Shown: one piece after another, positions 34,907-44,639 of the stretch
Layout of the letters: every line of letters starts with the position of its first letter
How positions within the stretch are numbered: position 1 is the first letter of the stretch
Translations under genes and position numbers: made by a program
Notes under the pieces: model-generated
Databases searched by the model: none
What the model was told of the DNA's origin: nothing
The model's input: the letters and a program-made list of their open reading frames with translations, nothing else
NCBI RefSeq assembly: GCF_022179065.1
Contig: NZ_BPQD01000025.1
Location: 1 to 64,000 of the forward strand
DNA: 64,000 nt
Source: Methylobacterium adhaesivum
GTDB lineage: Bacteria > Pseudomonadota > Alphaproteobacteria > Rhizobiales > Beijerinckiaceae
Reading direction: 5' to 3'

Positions 34907-35775
34907 ACCCCGCGCGCCCCGCCATCACCGATGCGGTCCTGGCCGAGACCCGCCGGGTCCTGCGCACCGATCATCAGCCGCGGACCCTGCACGGGGAGGT
35001 CGCCGCCGAGCTGCTCGTGCCGGGCGACCCCGCCGATGCCCCCGCCCTGTCCAGGCGCCTGCGGGCGGCCTTCGCGGCGGAGCCGTTCGACGTCGCCGTG
35101 CTGCCGGCCGGCCCGCACCGGCGCAAGCGCCTGTTCCTCGCCGACATGGACTCGACGATGATCGAGCAGGAATGCATCGACGAGCTCGCCGACACCATCG
35201 GCCTCAGGGCGGAAGTCTCGGCCATCACCGAGCGTGCCATGCGGGGCGACATCGCCTTCGGGCCCGCCTTGCGCGAGCGCGTCGCCCTCCTGCGCGGCAT
35301 GCCCGTGAGCGTTGTCGACACCCTGATCGCCGAGCGCATCAGCCTGATGCCGGGCGCCCGTACCCTCGTGCAGACGCTCAAGGCCCACGGAGCCCACACC
35401 TGCCTCGTGTCGGGCGGCTTCACCCTGTTCACGGGGCCGGTGGCCGAGCGGATCGGGTTCGACGAGGCCCACGCGACGACCCTCGAGGTGGCCGCGGGTC
35501 GTCTCACCGGTGCCGTCCGCGAGCCCATCGTCGACAAGGCGATGAAGCGCGCGACCCTGACGACCCTGCGCAGCCGCTTCGGCCTCGATCGGGCCGAGAC
35601 CCTGGCGGTGGGAGACGGGGCCAACGACCTCGACATGATCGGTGAGGCCGGTCTCGGCGTCGCCTTCCGGGCAAAGCCCGCCGTGGCCGCCGCCGCGCAG
35701 GTCCGCATCGACCACGGCGACCTTACCGCGCTCCTCTACCTTCAAGGATATGCCGCGAGCGAGTTCGTCAATTGA
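34879..35775 (+). CDS. serB: Phosphoserine phosphatase SerB
   Basis: This 298-residue HAD-family enzyme releases serine from phosphoserine, the last step of serine synthesis. The nucleophile motif is [11 protein letters not shown], motif II is VSGGFTLFT and motif III is [11 protein letters not shown]. The first ~90 residues form the ACT-like regulatory region often found in long SerB proteins. The start is divergent from miaA with little or no intergenic space, so the promoter must lie within the miaA coding region. A hairpin follows the stop. Confidence 0.95.
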   Translation: MSLVAILIANPARPAITDAVLAETRRVLRTDHQPRTLHGEVAAELLVPGDPADAPALSRRLRAAFAAEPFDVAVLPAGPHRRKRLFLADMDSTMIEQECIDELADTIGLRAEVSAITERAMRGDIAFGPALRERVALLRGMPVSVVDTLIAERISLMPGARTLVQTLKAHGAHTCLVSGGFTLFTGPVAERIGFDEAHATTLEVAAGRLTGAVREPIVDKAMKRATLTTLRSRFGLDRAETLAVGDGANDLDMIGEAGLGVAFRAKPAVAAAAQVRIDHGDLTALLYLQGYAASEFVN

Positions 35776-35782
35776 AACGGTA

Positions 35783-35811
35783 AGGCCGCCGCCCCGGAGG
35801 GGCGACGGCCT
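35783..35811. terminator. Hairpin between convergent serB and degP
   Basis: Two 13-nt arms (35783-35795 and 35799-35811) pair with one mismatch around a GGA loop. It lies 8 bp after serB and 29 bp after the degP stop on the other strand, so it can serve both. No long U-run follows on either strand, so termination may be weak or Rho-assisted. Confidence 0.6.
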
Positions 35812-35839
35812 GTGGTTCGACGGTTCGGCGTGGTGCGGG

Positions 35840-37375
35840 TCAGTCGAGGCCGAGCGCCACGAAGCGGACGTCGCCCGAGGCGCTCGCCACCATGAGGAGC
35901 ACCGACTTGCGGTTCTCCTTGCGCAGCTGCTCCACGCGCTTCGTCACCTCGGCCGGGGTGGTGACCGGCTCCTGACCGACTTCGACGATGAGTTCGCCGG
36001 GCTTGATCTGCTTGTCGGCCGCCGTCGAGTTCGGATCGACCCGCATGACGACGACACCCTTGAGCCCGTCCTTGATGCCGTAACGGCGGCGCAGATCGTC
36101 GTTGAGGTTCGAGAGGTTGAGGCCCAACGCCTGGCGTACGCTGCTCTCGGCCTCCGGCTGGCGGGCATTGGCGAGCTGCGGCTTCTCGTTGTCCTCAAGG
36201 CGCCCGAGAGTCACGGACTTCGTGGTCTCGGCGCCCTTGCGCACCACCAGCACCTCGACGACCTTGCCGACGGGGGTAGCGGCGACGATGCGCGGCAGGT
36301 CGCTCGACGACTTCACCGGCGTGCCGTTGAACTTCACGATCACGTCGCCGACCTCGAGACCCGACACCTTGGCCGGACCCTTCTCGTCGACGCCGGCGAT
36401 GAGGGCGCCACGCGCACCACCCTTGAGGCCGAGCGCCTCCGCCGTGGCGTCGTCCACGTTCTGAATGCGCACGCCGAGCCAGCCGCGCCGGACCTCGCCG
36501 AACTCGCGCAGCTGGTCGATGACCTGCGAGGCGGTGGCCGAGGGCACGGCGAACCCGATGCCGACGGAGCCGCCTGTCGGCGACAGGATCGCCGTGTTGA
36601 TGCCGATGACCTCGCCGTTCATGTTGAACAGCGGACCGCCGGAATTGCCCTTGTTGATGGCCGCATCCGTCTGGATGTAGTTGTCGTAGGGACCCGACTC
36701 GATGTTGCGCCCGCGTGCCGAGACGATGCCGGCCGAGACCGAGCCGCCGAGACCGAACGGGTTGCCGATGGCGATGACCCAGTCGCCCGGCCGCATTTTT
36801 TCGGAATCGCCGAACGGCACGGCCTTGAGGGGCTTGTCGGCTTCGGGCTTCACCCGGAGCACGGCGAGGTCGATCTTCGGGTCCTTGCCGATGATTTCGG
36901 CCTTCAGCTTGGTGCCGTTGTGGAGAATGACCTGAATGTCGTTGGCGTCGCCGATGACGTGGTTGTTCGTCACGACGATGCCCGAGGCGTCGATGATGAA
37001 GCCGGAGCCCAGCGAGTTCGATTTGCGTGACTGTTGGCGCGGTGATTCACCGTCGCCGCCACCGCCACCGCGTCCGCCGCGCTTGTTGAAGAACTCCTCG
37101 AACAGATCCTCGAACGGGGTGCCGGGCGGAAGCTGCGGACCGCCACGGGCGCTGGGCCGGGCCTCGACGGTGGTGGAGGCCGAGATGTTCACCACGGCAT
37201 CCGTCACCTGATCGGCGAGGTCCGCCAGGGATTCCGGTCCCTTGGCGAAGGCCGGCTGCGACAGGCCGGTCACGCTCACGGACGTGGCGACGGTGGCTGC
37301 GATGAGGACCGAGGATAGGGTGCGGCGCAGCGCTCGCAGGCGGAGCGCCGAATCGGCGCGCACGACGGAATCCAT
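35840..37375 (-). CDS. degP: Do-family periplasmic serine protease (DegP/MucD-like)
   Basis: This 511-residue envelope protease and chaperone has a signal sequence (RTLSSVLIAATVATSVSV ending near AFA), a trypsin-like domain with His in TNNHVIG, Asp in KIDLAVL and Ser in NKGNSGGPLF, and two PDZ domains (RRGWLGVRIQNV and a second near the C-terminus). A Gly-rich loop precedes the protease core. The ATG has AGAGG upstream. It follows hflK-hflC on the same strand, an order common in alphaproteobacteria, and the three proteins act together in membrane protein quality control. Confidence 0.94.
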   Translation of the reverse strand: MDSVVRADSALRLRALRRTLSSVLIAATVATSVSVTGLSQPAFAKGPESLADLADQVTDAVVNISASTTVEARPSARGGPQLPPGTPFEDLFEEFFNKRGGRGGGGGDGESPRQQSRKSNSLGSGFIIDASGIVVTNNHVIGDANDIQVILHNGTKLKAEIIGKDPKIDLAVLRVKPEADKPLKAVPFGDSEKMRPGDWVIAIGNPFGLGGSVSAGIVSARGRNIESGPYDNYIQTDAAINKGNSGGPLFNMNGEVIGINTAILSPTGGSVGIGFAVPSATASQVIDQLREFGEVRRGWLGVRIQNVDDATAEALGLKGGARGALIAGVDEKGPAKVSGLEVGDVIVKFNGTPVKSSSDLPRIVAATPVGKVVEVLVVRKGAETTKSVTLGRLEDNEKPQLANARQPEAESSVRQALGLNLSNLNDDLRRRYGIKDGLKGVVVMRVDPNSTAADKQIKPGELIVEVGQEPVTTPAEVTKRVEQLRKENRKSVLLMVASASGDVRFVALGLD

Positions 37376-37453
37376 GATCGACCTCTTGGCTGAAACGTTG
37401 TGATTAGATCGTCCCCCGGCGGCGGCGATCAAGAGGAGACGGCCCACATGAGA

Positions 37454-37479
37454 ACGGCCGGCACTGGTGTGCCGGCCGT
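37454..37479 (-). terminator. Hairpin between hflC and degP
   Basis: An 11-bp perfect inverted repeat (37454-37464 with 37469-37479, 4-nt loop) lies in the 135-bp gap after hflC. Read on the minus strand it is followed by a weak U-containing stretch. It may partially end the hflKC transcript or stabilise its 3' end, leaving degP under its own promoter. Confidence 0.55.
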
Positions 37480-37510
37480 GGATTTGGTGTCGCAGGGCAG
37501 GTGGTCGTGC

Positions 37511-38458
37511 TCAGCGACCGACCGAACCCGTCGCTCCTGCATCCGCCCCGGTCCGCCCCGTGGTGGCGGGCGTGCGGCCCTGCGGATCGCTGAAGTAGCG
37601 GAAGAAGTCCGACGAGGGTGAGATGACGAGGCGGGTGTCGGAGCCCTTCAGCCCGGTCTCGTAGGCCTGCATCGAGCGGTAGAAGCTGAAGAAGTCGGCG
37701 TCCTTGCCGTACGCGACGGCGAGGATGCGGTTCTTGTCGGCGTCGCCCTGGCCGCGCAGGGTCTCGGCCGTCTGGTTCGCCTCGGAGAGCAGCACGGTCA
37801 CGTCGCGGTCGGCCTTGGCCTTGATCGTCGCGGCGATCTGATCGCCGTTGGCGCGGATGTCGGCGGCCTCGCGGTTGCGCTCCGTCGTCATGCGCCGATA
37901 GACGGCCGTGCTGTTCTGCGCCGGCAGATCGACGCGGGTCATGCGCAGGTCGACGATCTCGATGCCGAGTTCCTTGGCCTGCCGGTTCACGTCGCCCTGG
38001 ATCTGGTTCATCAGGTCCGAGCGCTGGGTCCGCACGATGGCGTCCCGCGTGGAGCGAGCCAGGACGTTGCGCAGGGACGAGTTCGTGAAGCTGGCGAGTA
38101 GGGTGTTGGCCCGCAGGATGTTGTTGGCCGACTGATAGAACTTCAGGGGATCGATGATCCGGTAGCGGGCGAAGGCGTCGACTTCGAGGTTCTGCCGATC
38201 GGCCGTGAGCAGGGTCTGCACCGGCAGGTCGAGGTCGAGCACGCGCTTGTCGAACAGCACGACGTTGTCGATGAACGGAACCTTGAAGTACAGGCCGGGC
38301 CTGTCGGTGCCGGTCTGGTTCAGCACGGCGCGCACGCGGCCGAACTGAAGGACCAGAGCCTGCTGCATCTGACCCACGGTGAAGACTGAGGCGTAGAGCA
38401 GGATCACGACGGCCGCTGCCGCGATGAGGGCGCCGGTGCGCAGGGCGGGATTATTCAT
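37511..38458 (-). CDS. hflC: FtsH protease modulator HflC
   Basis: This 315-residue protein has one N-terminal membrane span (TGALIAAAAVVILLYASVFTV) and a periplasmic prohibitin/SPFH domain (LQFGRVRAVLNQ, RPGLYFKVPFIDNV) followed by a coiled-coil (ERNREAADIRANGDQIAATI). With HflK it forms a large cage around FtsH. Its ATG overlaps the hflK stop, giving strict coupling. The C-terminus has a short Thr/Gly/Ala-rich tail. Confidence 0.95.
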   Translation of the reverse strand: MNNPALRTGALIAAAAVVILLYASVFTVGQMQQALVLQFGRVRAVLNQTGTDRPGLYFKVPFIDNVVLFDKRVLDLDLPVQTLLTADRQNLEVDAFARYRIIDPLKFYQSANNILRANTLLASFTNSSLRNVLARSTRDAIVRTQRSDLMNQIQGDVNRQAKELGIEIVDLRMTRVDLPAQNSTAVYRRMTTERNREAADIRANGDQIAATIKAKADRDVTVLLSEANQTAETLRGQGDADKNRILAVAYGKDADFFSFYRSMQAYETGLKGSDTRLVISPSSDFFRYFSDPQGRTPATTGRTGADAGATGSVGR

Positions 38459-39612
38459 TTGGCGGCTCCACCGGTGCTGCGGGCGCCGAATTCCGTGAGC
38501 GGCAGGACGGGGACGACGCCGGCGGCGCCGGAGTTCACGCCGGTTCCGTTCTGGTCGATGATCACCTTGTTGACCGAGCCCAGGACCCGCTCCATCGTTT
38601 CGAGGAAGATGCGCTCGCGGCTGATCACCGGGGCGACCTTGTAGGATTCGTAGACCTGCTGGAAGCGCGCGGCCTGACCGGTCGCCTCGGCCGTCGCCTG
38701 CGTCTTGTAGGCCTCGGCCGCCTGCACGATCTGCGCGGCCTTACCCTTGGCCTGCGGCACCTCGCGGCTCGCATAGGTGCGGGCCTCGTTCTGGGCGCGC
38801 TCGGCATCCTGCTGGGCGGCGTTCACGTCGATGAAGGCGGGACGAACCTCGGGGGGCGGATTCACCGCCACGAGCTGCACCACCTCGACACGGACACCGG
38901 CGCCGTATTCGTCGAGCGCCTTCTGGGTGATCTCCTTAACCTCCTGGGCGACGCTCGACTGCTCGTTGGTGAGGATTGCCTGGATGTTGCGGCGGCCCAC
39001 CACCTCGCGCATGGCGCTCTCGGCGATGGACTTGATCGTGCCCTCGGGATTCTCGAGGTTGAACACGTAATCAGAGGCCTTGAGCGGGTTGACGCGCCAC
39101 TGCACTTCGAAATCGAGATCGACGATGTTCTCGTCGCCCGTGAGCATCAGGCTCTCGTCGGCCTTGTCGGACGTGCGACCCTGCGGGCCGGCGCGGTAGC
39201 CGATCTGGATGCTGTTGACCTGACCGACATTCGGCTTCGTCACCGCCCCGATCGGATAGGGGAAGTTGTAATGCGGGCCCTGGCCCGTGGTGCCGTGATA
39301 GCGGCCGAAGATCGTCTCGATGCCGACCTGTTGCGGCGCCACGGAATAGATGCCGGTCAGTAGCCAGCCGGCGACCAACAATCCGCCCGCGATCAGGATG
39401 CCGCGTCCGCCACCCATGGAGCCGCCCGGCATGACGCCGCGCAGGCGGTCCTGGCCGCGCCGGAGAAGCTCTTCGAGATCCTGGGGCGTCTTACCGCCGC
39501 CACCGCCGCCGCTGCCCCACGGGCCACCCCCGCCGCCATTGCCGCCGCCGCCCCGGCCCCAGGGCCCTCCCCCGTTGCCGCCACCGCCGCCGCTCTGATT
39601 GCTCCAAGGCAT
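38455..39612 (-). CDS. hflK: FtsH protease modulator HflK
   Basis: This 385-residue partner of HflC begins with a Gly-rich stretch of about 40 residues (WSNQSGGGGGNGGGPWGRGG), typical of HflK, then one membrane span (GILIAGGLLVAGWLLTGIY), an SPFH domain (IFGRYHGTTGQGPHYNFPYP) and a long coiled-coil. The ATG has GGGAG upstream. The folA stop lies 307 bp before it on the same strand, so hflK probably has its own promoter. Confidence 0.95.
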   Translation of the reverse strand: MPWSNQSGGGGGNGGGPWGRGGGGNGGGGGPWGSGGGGGGKTPQDLEELLRRGQDRLRGVMPGGSMGGGRGILIAGGLLVAGWLLTGIYSVAPQQVGIETIFGRYHGTTGQGPHYNFPYPIGAVTKPNVGQVNSIQIGYRAGPQGRTSDKADESLMLTGDENIVDLDFEVQWRVNPLKASDYVFNLENPEGTIKSIAESAMREVVGRRNIQAILTNEQSSVAQEVKEITQKALDEYGAGVRVEVVQLVAVNPPPEVRPAFIDVNAAQQDAERAQNEARTYASREVPQAKGKAAQIVQAAEAYKTQATAEATGQAARFQQVYESYKVAPVISRERIFLETMERVLGSVNKVIIDQNGTGVNSGAAGVVPVLPLTEFGARSTGGAAK

Positions 39613-39919
39613 GCTCGCCGATATCTCCCGTTCCAGCAGCGTGTTCGCCGCGCAAAGTCTCGTTGGCACGAAGCCCACTCGCGCCGTCCGGCCGGACACC
39701 CGAGGGGTCAACCGGCCGTCCCTCACCCCGTGGACAGAAGCGTTCTACGGTCTCGCTCGATCTGGCTTACCTGCGAGGCCACCCGCCATCCTGTCAAGGT
39801 TGGGCCGCGGGCGCCCGAAGTGTCCGATCCCGGACATGGTGCGGATTTGGGCATCGCCCCGGCGAAAGACAACCGGTCCAGGGAACCTTTGCACCATCGG
39901 TCGCGGGCGGCACCCCGCC
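39613..39919. other. Intergenic region between folA and hflK
   Basis: A 307-bp stretch without a credible gene; the open frames that cross it have no ribosome-binding site and are antisense extensions. The hflK promoter should lie here, but I could not identify a clear -35/-10 pair. No strong hairpin was seen after folA. Confidence 0.5.
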
Positions 39920-40417
39920 TCACGGGATCCGTTCGAGATCGACGAAGCTGAAGGCGCACGCGTCGTGCTCGCCCGCCGGGTGGGCCTCGCGCAGGGTCTC
40001 GCGGAAGGCGGTGCGGTCCAGGGGCGGAAACACCGTGTCGCCCTCCGGCGCCAGGGCGACTTCGGTGAGATGGATCCGGTCGGCCTGCGGCAGGGCGAGC
40101 CGGTAAATCTCGGCCCCGCCCGCGACCATCAGCTCCCCGGCAGGCTCCGCCGCCGCGACGGCGCTCGCCCAATCGTGCACGACCTCGACACCGGGAACGG
40201 CGAAGGCGGGATCGCGGGTCAGCACGAGGATGCGCCGGCCCGGCAGGGGGCGGCCGATGGAATCGAAGGTCTTGCGTCCCATCAGCACGGGCTTGCCGAG
40301 GGTCAGGGCCTTGAACCGCTGAAGATCGCTGCGCAGGCGCCAGATGAGGCCGTTGTCGCGGCCGATGACGCCGTTCCGCGCCACGGCCGCCACGAGGGTG
40401 ATGCGGGGATCGGCCAT
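39920..40417 (-). CDS. folA: Dihydrofolate reductase
   Basis: This 165-residue enzyme reduces dihydrofolate with NADPH. The N-terminus ITLVAAVARNGVIGRDNGLIWRL, the segment PVLMGRKTFDSIGRPLPGR and VAGGAEIYRLALPQADRIHLTEV are diagnostic. The ATG overlaps the thyA stop in TGATG. thyA makes dihydrofolate as a by-product and folA recycles it, which explains the coupling. The frame is open far upstream through thyA, but only the part after this ATG is the gene. Confidence 0.95.
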   Translation of the reverse strand: MADPRITLVAAVARNGVIGRDNGLIWRLRSDLQRFKALTLGKPVLMGRKTFDSIGRPLPGRRILVLTRDPAFAVPGVEVVHDWASAVAAAEPAGELMVAGGAEIYRLALPQADRIHLTEVALAPEGDTVFPPLDRTAFRETLREAHPAGEHDACAFSFVDLERIP

Positions 40418-41211
40418 CAGACGGCCACCGGGGCGCGAATGGCGGGGTGCGGCGCGTAGCCCTCGATGGCGATGTCCTCGAACCGGAAGTCGAACAGGGA
40501 GGTGACGGCGGGGTTGAGGACGAGGCGCGGCAGGGGTCGTTCGTCCCGCGTCAGCTGCAGCCGGGCCTGGTCGAGGTGGTTCACGTAGAGATGGGCGTCG
40601 CCCAGGGTGTGGATGAAGTCGCCGGGCTGAAGACCCGTGACCTGCGCGATCATCGCCGTCAGCAGGGCGTAGCTTGCGATGTTGAACGGCACGCCGAGGA
40701 ACACGTCGGCGGAGCGCTGGTAGAGCTGGCACGACAGCCGCCCGTTCGCGACGTAGAACTGGAACAGGCAGTGGCAGGGCGCCAACGCCATCCGGTCGAG
40801 GTCGGCCGGGTTCCAGGCCGAGACCACGAGGCGGCGCGAATCCGGGTTGCGGCTGATCTCGTCGAGCACCCAGGCGATCTGGTCGACGCTGCCGCCGTCG
40901 GGCTTGGCCCAGGAGCGCCATTGCCGGCCGTAGACGGGGCCGAGGTCGCCGTTTGCGTCCGCCCATTCGTCCCAGATGGTGACGCCGTTGGCCTGCAGCG
41001 CCCGTACGTTGGTGTCGCCGGTCAGGAACCACAGCAATTCGTGGATGATGGAGCGTAGGTGCAGCTGCTTCGTCGTCACCAGGGGGAAGCCGGCCGACAG
41101 GTCGAACCGCATCTGGTGGCCGAACACCGACAGGGTACCCGTGCCCGTTCGGTCGTCCTTATGGACGCCGTCCTGCAGGATGCGTTCGAGTAGCTGATGA
41201 TAGGCGTGCAT
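40417..41211 (-). CDS. thyA: Thymidylate synthase
   Basis: This 264-residue enzyme methylates dUMP to dTMP using methylene-tetrahydrofolate. The catalytic Cys lies in [12 protein letters not shown] near residue 146, with [13 protein letters not shown] before it and [12 protein letters not shown] towards the end. Length is standard for the short bacterial form. It is the first gene of the thyA-folA pair. Confidence 0.97.
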   Translation of the reverse strand: MHAYHQLLERILQDGVHKDDRTGTGTLSVFGHQMRFDLSAGFPLVTTKQLHLRSIIHELLWFLTGDTNVRALQANGVTIWDEWADANGDLGPVYGRQWRSWAKPDGGSVDQIAWVLDEISRNPDSRRLVVSAWNPADLDRMALAPCHCLFQFYVANGRLSCQLYQRSADVFLGVPFNIASYALLTAMIAQVTGLQPGDFIHTLGDAHLYVNHLDQARLQLTRDERPLPRLVLNPAVTSLFDFRFEDIAIEGYAPHPAIRAPVAV

Positions 41212-41301
41212 CGCGGCTCCGGCTGATGCTCCGGGATACCGCGTTCGCGGGGGCGAGGCGAGGTGGCGCGCGATCTCCCGCGGGCTTGTCCCTAACGATC
41301 C

Positions 41302-42141
41302 CTATCCCACCGGGGAGAGCATCCAGGCGACCATGCAGAGATTGCTCCAGGCGTGGAGCACGATGCAGGGCCACAGGCGGGCCGTGCGCCAGCGCAGCCA
41401 GCCGAGGACGAGGGCGAGGGGCAGGAGCGAGACCGGCCGGGCGAGGCCGAACTCAGAGACGTGGGCCGCGCTGAACAGAAGGGCCGTCGTCGCGACGGTG
41501 AGGCCGGGGCCGGCGCCGCGCAGCCCCCGGGCGAAGACGAGGCCGCGCATGAGCAACTCCTCGGCCACCGGCGCCAGCAGGACGACGTTGACGAGCCACA
41601 GGACCGTCCCGGCCTCGTGCAGGGTCGGCGACAGGGTGGCGTTGCGGGCGACGGGGACACCGAACGCCTCGCCCGTTCCCGTGACCCAGGCGATATGCGC
41701 GACGGGCCAGGCGACGAGGAGCCACGCGAGGGGTCTGGACCGAAGGCCCGAGCCGTCCGGGGCTGTCAGGGCCAGGGTGCGGCGCACATCCGGCCCCGTC
41801 AGGATGCGGGCGGCGGCCAGGACGAGTAGCGCGAGGAGTGCCTGGCGGATCACGTCGAGAACGAGGCTGCGGGCGGCGAACTGGCGCGGTCGCAGGGGAC
41901 TGCGCCCGGCGGCGGAGAACGGATCGAGCCCGTCGAGCCAATCGGCCCCGACTCGGACGATGACCAGAGCCAGGATGCTCGCGAACCCGAGGAGAAGAGC
42001 GGTGCGAAAGGCCATGTCGACCACGGCGAGGCCGGCCCGCACGATCGTGCGCCACCGTCCGGCCGCGCTCGGGTGTTCACGTTCGGGCGGGAGGCGCGGA
42101 TCGGGCTTCAAAAGCGGCCGGACTCTCTCTATGTTGGACAC
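41302..42141 (-). CDS. CPBP-family intramembrane protease
   Basis: The 279-residue membrane protein has about seven hydrophobic segments. The C-terminal half shows the glutamic-protease motif APVAEELLMRGLVFARG (EEXXXR) and later His residues in FSAAHVSEF and LHAWSN. These are the hallmarks of the CAAX protease/bacteriocin-processing (Rce1-like) family. The substrate is unknown. The start is most likely the GTG at VSNIERVRPL; the frame is open 70 codons further, but that part is Arg/Pro-rich and not convincing. It is divergent from sspB. Confidence 0.8.
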   Translation of the reverse strand: MSNIERVRPLLKPDPRLPPEREHPSAAGRWRTIVRAGLAVVDMAFRTALLLGFASILALVIVRVGADWLDGLDPFSAAGRSPLRPRQFAARSLVLDVIRQALLALLVLAAARILTGPDVRRTLALTAPDGSGLRSRPLAWLLVAWPVAHIAWVTGTGEAFGVPVARNATLSPTLHEAGTVLWLVNVVLLAPVAEELLMRGLVFARGLRGAGPGLTVATTALLFSAAHVSEFGLARPVSLLPLALVLGWLRWRTARLWPCIVLHAWSNLCMVAWMLSPVG

Positions 42142-42413
42142 GCTGCCCGAAGCGCCGACGACGGCGACGAGCGCTCCCCATGCCGGAGGAGCGCTCCGAC
42201 CCCGAGACGGTACGCGGCGCCTTTCATCGGAACCACGGGCTTTTGGACGCATCGGATGCGGTCTGAACGGGCACCTGGTTCGGAGACAGGCCCGCGGCCG
42301 ATCGGGCAGACTACCGGAACCGCCCGCGACGCGGTTCCCCTCGATTTTCATCCGACCCCGGTGCGCCCTTGGGCGCGCGACGGCGGCCAGGCACCGGGTA
42401 TAAGCGACCGCAG

Positions 42414-43082
42414 ATGGCAGACGATCTGATCCGCTACGATCTACTGGTTCAGGACGCCCTGCGGGGTGTCGTGCGCAAAGTCCTCACCGACGCCGCCCGC
42501 GACGGGCTGGCCGGCGAGCATCACTTTTACGTGTCGTTCCGGACGGAGGCGCCCGGCGTGCGGATGTCGCAGCGCCTGCGGGAAAAGTACCCGCAGGACA
42601 TGACCATCGTGCTCCAGCACCAGTTCTGGGACCTCAGCGTCAACGAGCACACCTTCGAGGTCGGCCTTTCGTTCTCCGGCGTGCCCGAGCGCCTGCTGGT
42701 GCCGTTCGACGCCCTCTCGGGCTTCTTCGATCCCTCCGTGCAGTTCGGCCTCAAGTTCGACCTGACGGAAGGCATGGAGGAGGCCGTCGAGGCCATGGAC
42801 GACGAGGTCACGCCGCTTCCCACGGGCAAGACCGCCCCGCGGGGCGCCGCGTCCGAGCCGAGCGAGATGAAGCCGAAGGGCACGGGTCTCGCAGCCATCG
42901 GCTCCGGCCTGTCGAAGATCGGCCCCGCCGCGACCGCCGAGAAGGCGTCGGACGAGGGGGACAAGGCCGCGGCGGCGAAGCTACCCGTCGGCAAGCCCGC
43001 CCCCGCGAAGAAGGCCGAGGGCGAGGGCAGCGAGGCCGGCGCCGAGGTCGTGAGCCTCGACGCGTTCCGCAAGAAGAGCTGA
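42414..43082 (+). CDS. sspB: SspB-family ClpXP adaptor protein
   Basis: This 222-residue protein matches the alphaproteobacterial SspB family, which delivers ssrA-tagged proteins to ClpXP. The N-terminal 140 residues form the substrate-binding domain (YDLLVQDALRGVVRKVL, HFYVSFRTEAPGVRMSQRL, HQFWDLSVNEHTFEVGLSF, SFDALSGFFDPSVQFGLKF-like). A long flexible Lys/Ala/Glu-rich linker follows, and the tail EVVSLDAFRKKS is the type of C-terminal peptide that docks on ClpX. The ATG is chosen from the family start; the frame opens 15 codons earlier. It is convergent with the P450 gene, 22 bp away. Confidence 0.92.
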   Translation: MADDLIRYDLLVQDALRGVVRKVLTDAARDGLAGEHHFYVSFRTEAPGVRMSQRLREKYPQDMTIVLQHQFWDLSVNEHTFEVGLSFSGVPERLLVPFDALSGFFDPSVQFGLKFDLTEGMEEAVEAMDDEVTPLPTGKTAPRGAASEPSEMKPKGTGLAAIGSGLSKIGPAATAEKASDEGDKAAAAKLPVGKPAPAKKAEGEGSEAGAEVVSLDAFRKKS

Positions 43083-43111
43083 GCGTCAGCCGATGCGCTG
43101 AGCGTCAGCCG
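43078..43111. repeat. 15-bp direct repeat across the sspB and P450 stop codons
   Basis: GCTGAGCGTCAGCCG occurs at 43078-43092 and again at 43097-43111. Each copy contains the partial palindrome CTGA-GCG-TCAG. The first copy holds the sspB stop, and the second holds the stop of the P450 gene on the other strand. Confidence 0.85.
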
Positions 43112-44502
43112 CGTCGCACGACGTCGAGGCGAAGGCCGTTCTCCGGCCGTAGTGTTACCCGCTGCAGGGGCGTGACCGGCGGGTGACCCGCCGGCACGGA
43201 TAGGCGCACGGCCCGCACGATGTGGGCTAGGACGATCACGGCTTCCTGCACAGAGAAACTCTGGCCGATGCAGATGCGCGGTCCCGCGCCGAACGGCAGA
43301 TAGGCGAAGCGCGGGATCGCCTTGCGCGCCTCCCCGAGGAACCGCTCCGGCACGAAGGCGGCGGGATCGTCCCAGAGGGTGCGGTGGCGGTGGAGCACGT
43401 AGGGCGCCACCATCACCAGGGAGCCGCGCGGGATCTTGATCCGCCCGATCCGATCCTCCGCGATGGCCTGCCGGCTGAGGAACGGCACCGGCGGGAACAG
43501 CCGCATGGTTTCCTCCATCACGGCCTTGGTGAAGGGGAGACGTTCGGCATCGAACCCTTCGCCCTCCGACACGGCATCGACCTCCGCCTCGATTCGCGCC
43601 CGCGCACCCGCATCCTGCGACAGGCAGTAGAGCGCCCAGGTCAGGGCGTTGGCAGTGGTTTCGTGTCCGGCGGCGATGAAGGTGACGATGTTGGCCTTCA
43701 CTTCGAGGTCGGTCAGGCCCTTTCCGGTCTCGGGGTCCTGGGCTTGGAGGAGAAGGGTGAGGAGGTCCGTCGGCGCCGTGCCGGATGCGATCAGGGCGCG
43801 ACGCTTGTCGATCAAGGCATCCACCACCTCGGCGAAGAAGCGCACGGCGGGGCGCGCCCGCAGGCGTCCGATGCGCGGCACGAAGCCCGGCACGCCGAAC
43901 ACGTCGAGAGGATCGACGGGGCCAACCGCCTCCAGGAAGCGCGTGATGGCGCGGCCCAGGGCATCCGGGTCGCTCGCCAACCCTTGCGTGAAGATCGTCC
44001 GTTCCAGGACGTCGAGGGTGACGCGGGTCATCTCGAGGGCGGCGTCGACGGTGGCTCCGTCCCGGCGCGCGAGGCGCCGGGCGATGCGTGCACCGGCGGC
44101 GTTCATCGGCTCGGCGAAGCCGAGGACGTGGCGGGCCGAGAAGATCGGCGCCAGGGTGCGGCGCTGCAGCTTCCACTCCTCGTCCTCCGCCGTGAGCAGG
44201 CCGTTGCCCAGCCCCGGCGCGAGGACGCGGCGCTGGAGATCGTCCTTGCGGTAGTTGGCGGCGTTCTCGACGTAGAGGTAGCGGATGAGGGCCGGGTCGC
44301 TCACCACGGTGACGCGGCCCAAGGCGCCGTCCCCCGCCATCACGGGTTTCTCGAAGTGGTCGTCGAGCCAGGTGGTGATGGGGTTGGACCGTGCCGCCTT
44401 GAGGAAGGCGAGGAGCCCGGGGGCCTGGCGCAGGGGGCGCGGTACGGACGGACGGAAGCGCGTCGGCGCTTCGGGCGGGCACGGGGTGGCGGCATCCATC
44501 AT
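43105..44502 (-). CDS. Cytochrome P450
   Basis: The 465-residue protein is a soluble cytochrome P450. The I-helix oxygen-binding motif is AAGHETTANAL, the K-helix ExxR is EETMRLFPP, the PERF motif is FVPERFLG and the haem loop is FGAGPRICIGQSF with Cys411 as axial ligand. The architecture resembles the fatty-acid-hydroxylase or CYP4/CYP102-haem-like branch. No ferredoxin or reductase gene is adjacent, so the redox partner is unknown. Two ATG codons in tandem at MMDAATPC are the best start; a longer frame exists upstream. Confidence 0.9.
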   Translation of the reverse strand: MMDAATPCPPEAPTRFRPSVPRPLRQAPGLLAFLKAARSNPITTWLDDHFEKPVMAGDGALGRVTVVSDPALIRYLYVENAANYRKDDLQRRVLAPGLGNGLLTAEDEEWKLQRRTLAPIFSARHVLGFAEPMNAAGARIARRLARRDGATVDAALEMTRVTLDVLERTIFTQGLASDPDALGRAITRFLEAVGPVDPLDVFGVPGFVPRIGRLRARPAVRFFAEVVDALIDKRRALIASGTAPTDLLTLLLQAQDPETGKGLTDLEVKANIVTFIAAGHETTANALTWALYCLSQDAGARARIEAEVDAVSEGEGFDAERLPFTKAVMEETMRLFPPVPFLSRQAIAEDRIGRIKIPRGSLVMVAPYVLHRHRTLWDDPAAFVPERFLGEARKAIPRFAYLPFGAGPRICIGQSFSVQEAVIVLAHIVRAVRLSVPAGHPPVTPLQRVTLRPENGLRLDVVRRG

Positions 44503-44639
44503 CGGCGTGTCATCACTCCAGGGTCCGGGACAGGCGCCGAAAAGCGTTGAGACTTCTCCGGCACCGTCACTCGGTGCCATCGCGGTTTCGACCCACCCGG
44601 TTTAAGTAGGGTGCGCCGCAGCTACACGAAGAGGCCACG

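Noticed and set aside
39920-41032. Apparent thyA-folA fusion
   Set aside because: The part before folA is out of frame with thyA. Two separate proteins with TGATG overlap fit the families.
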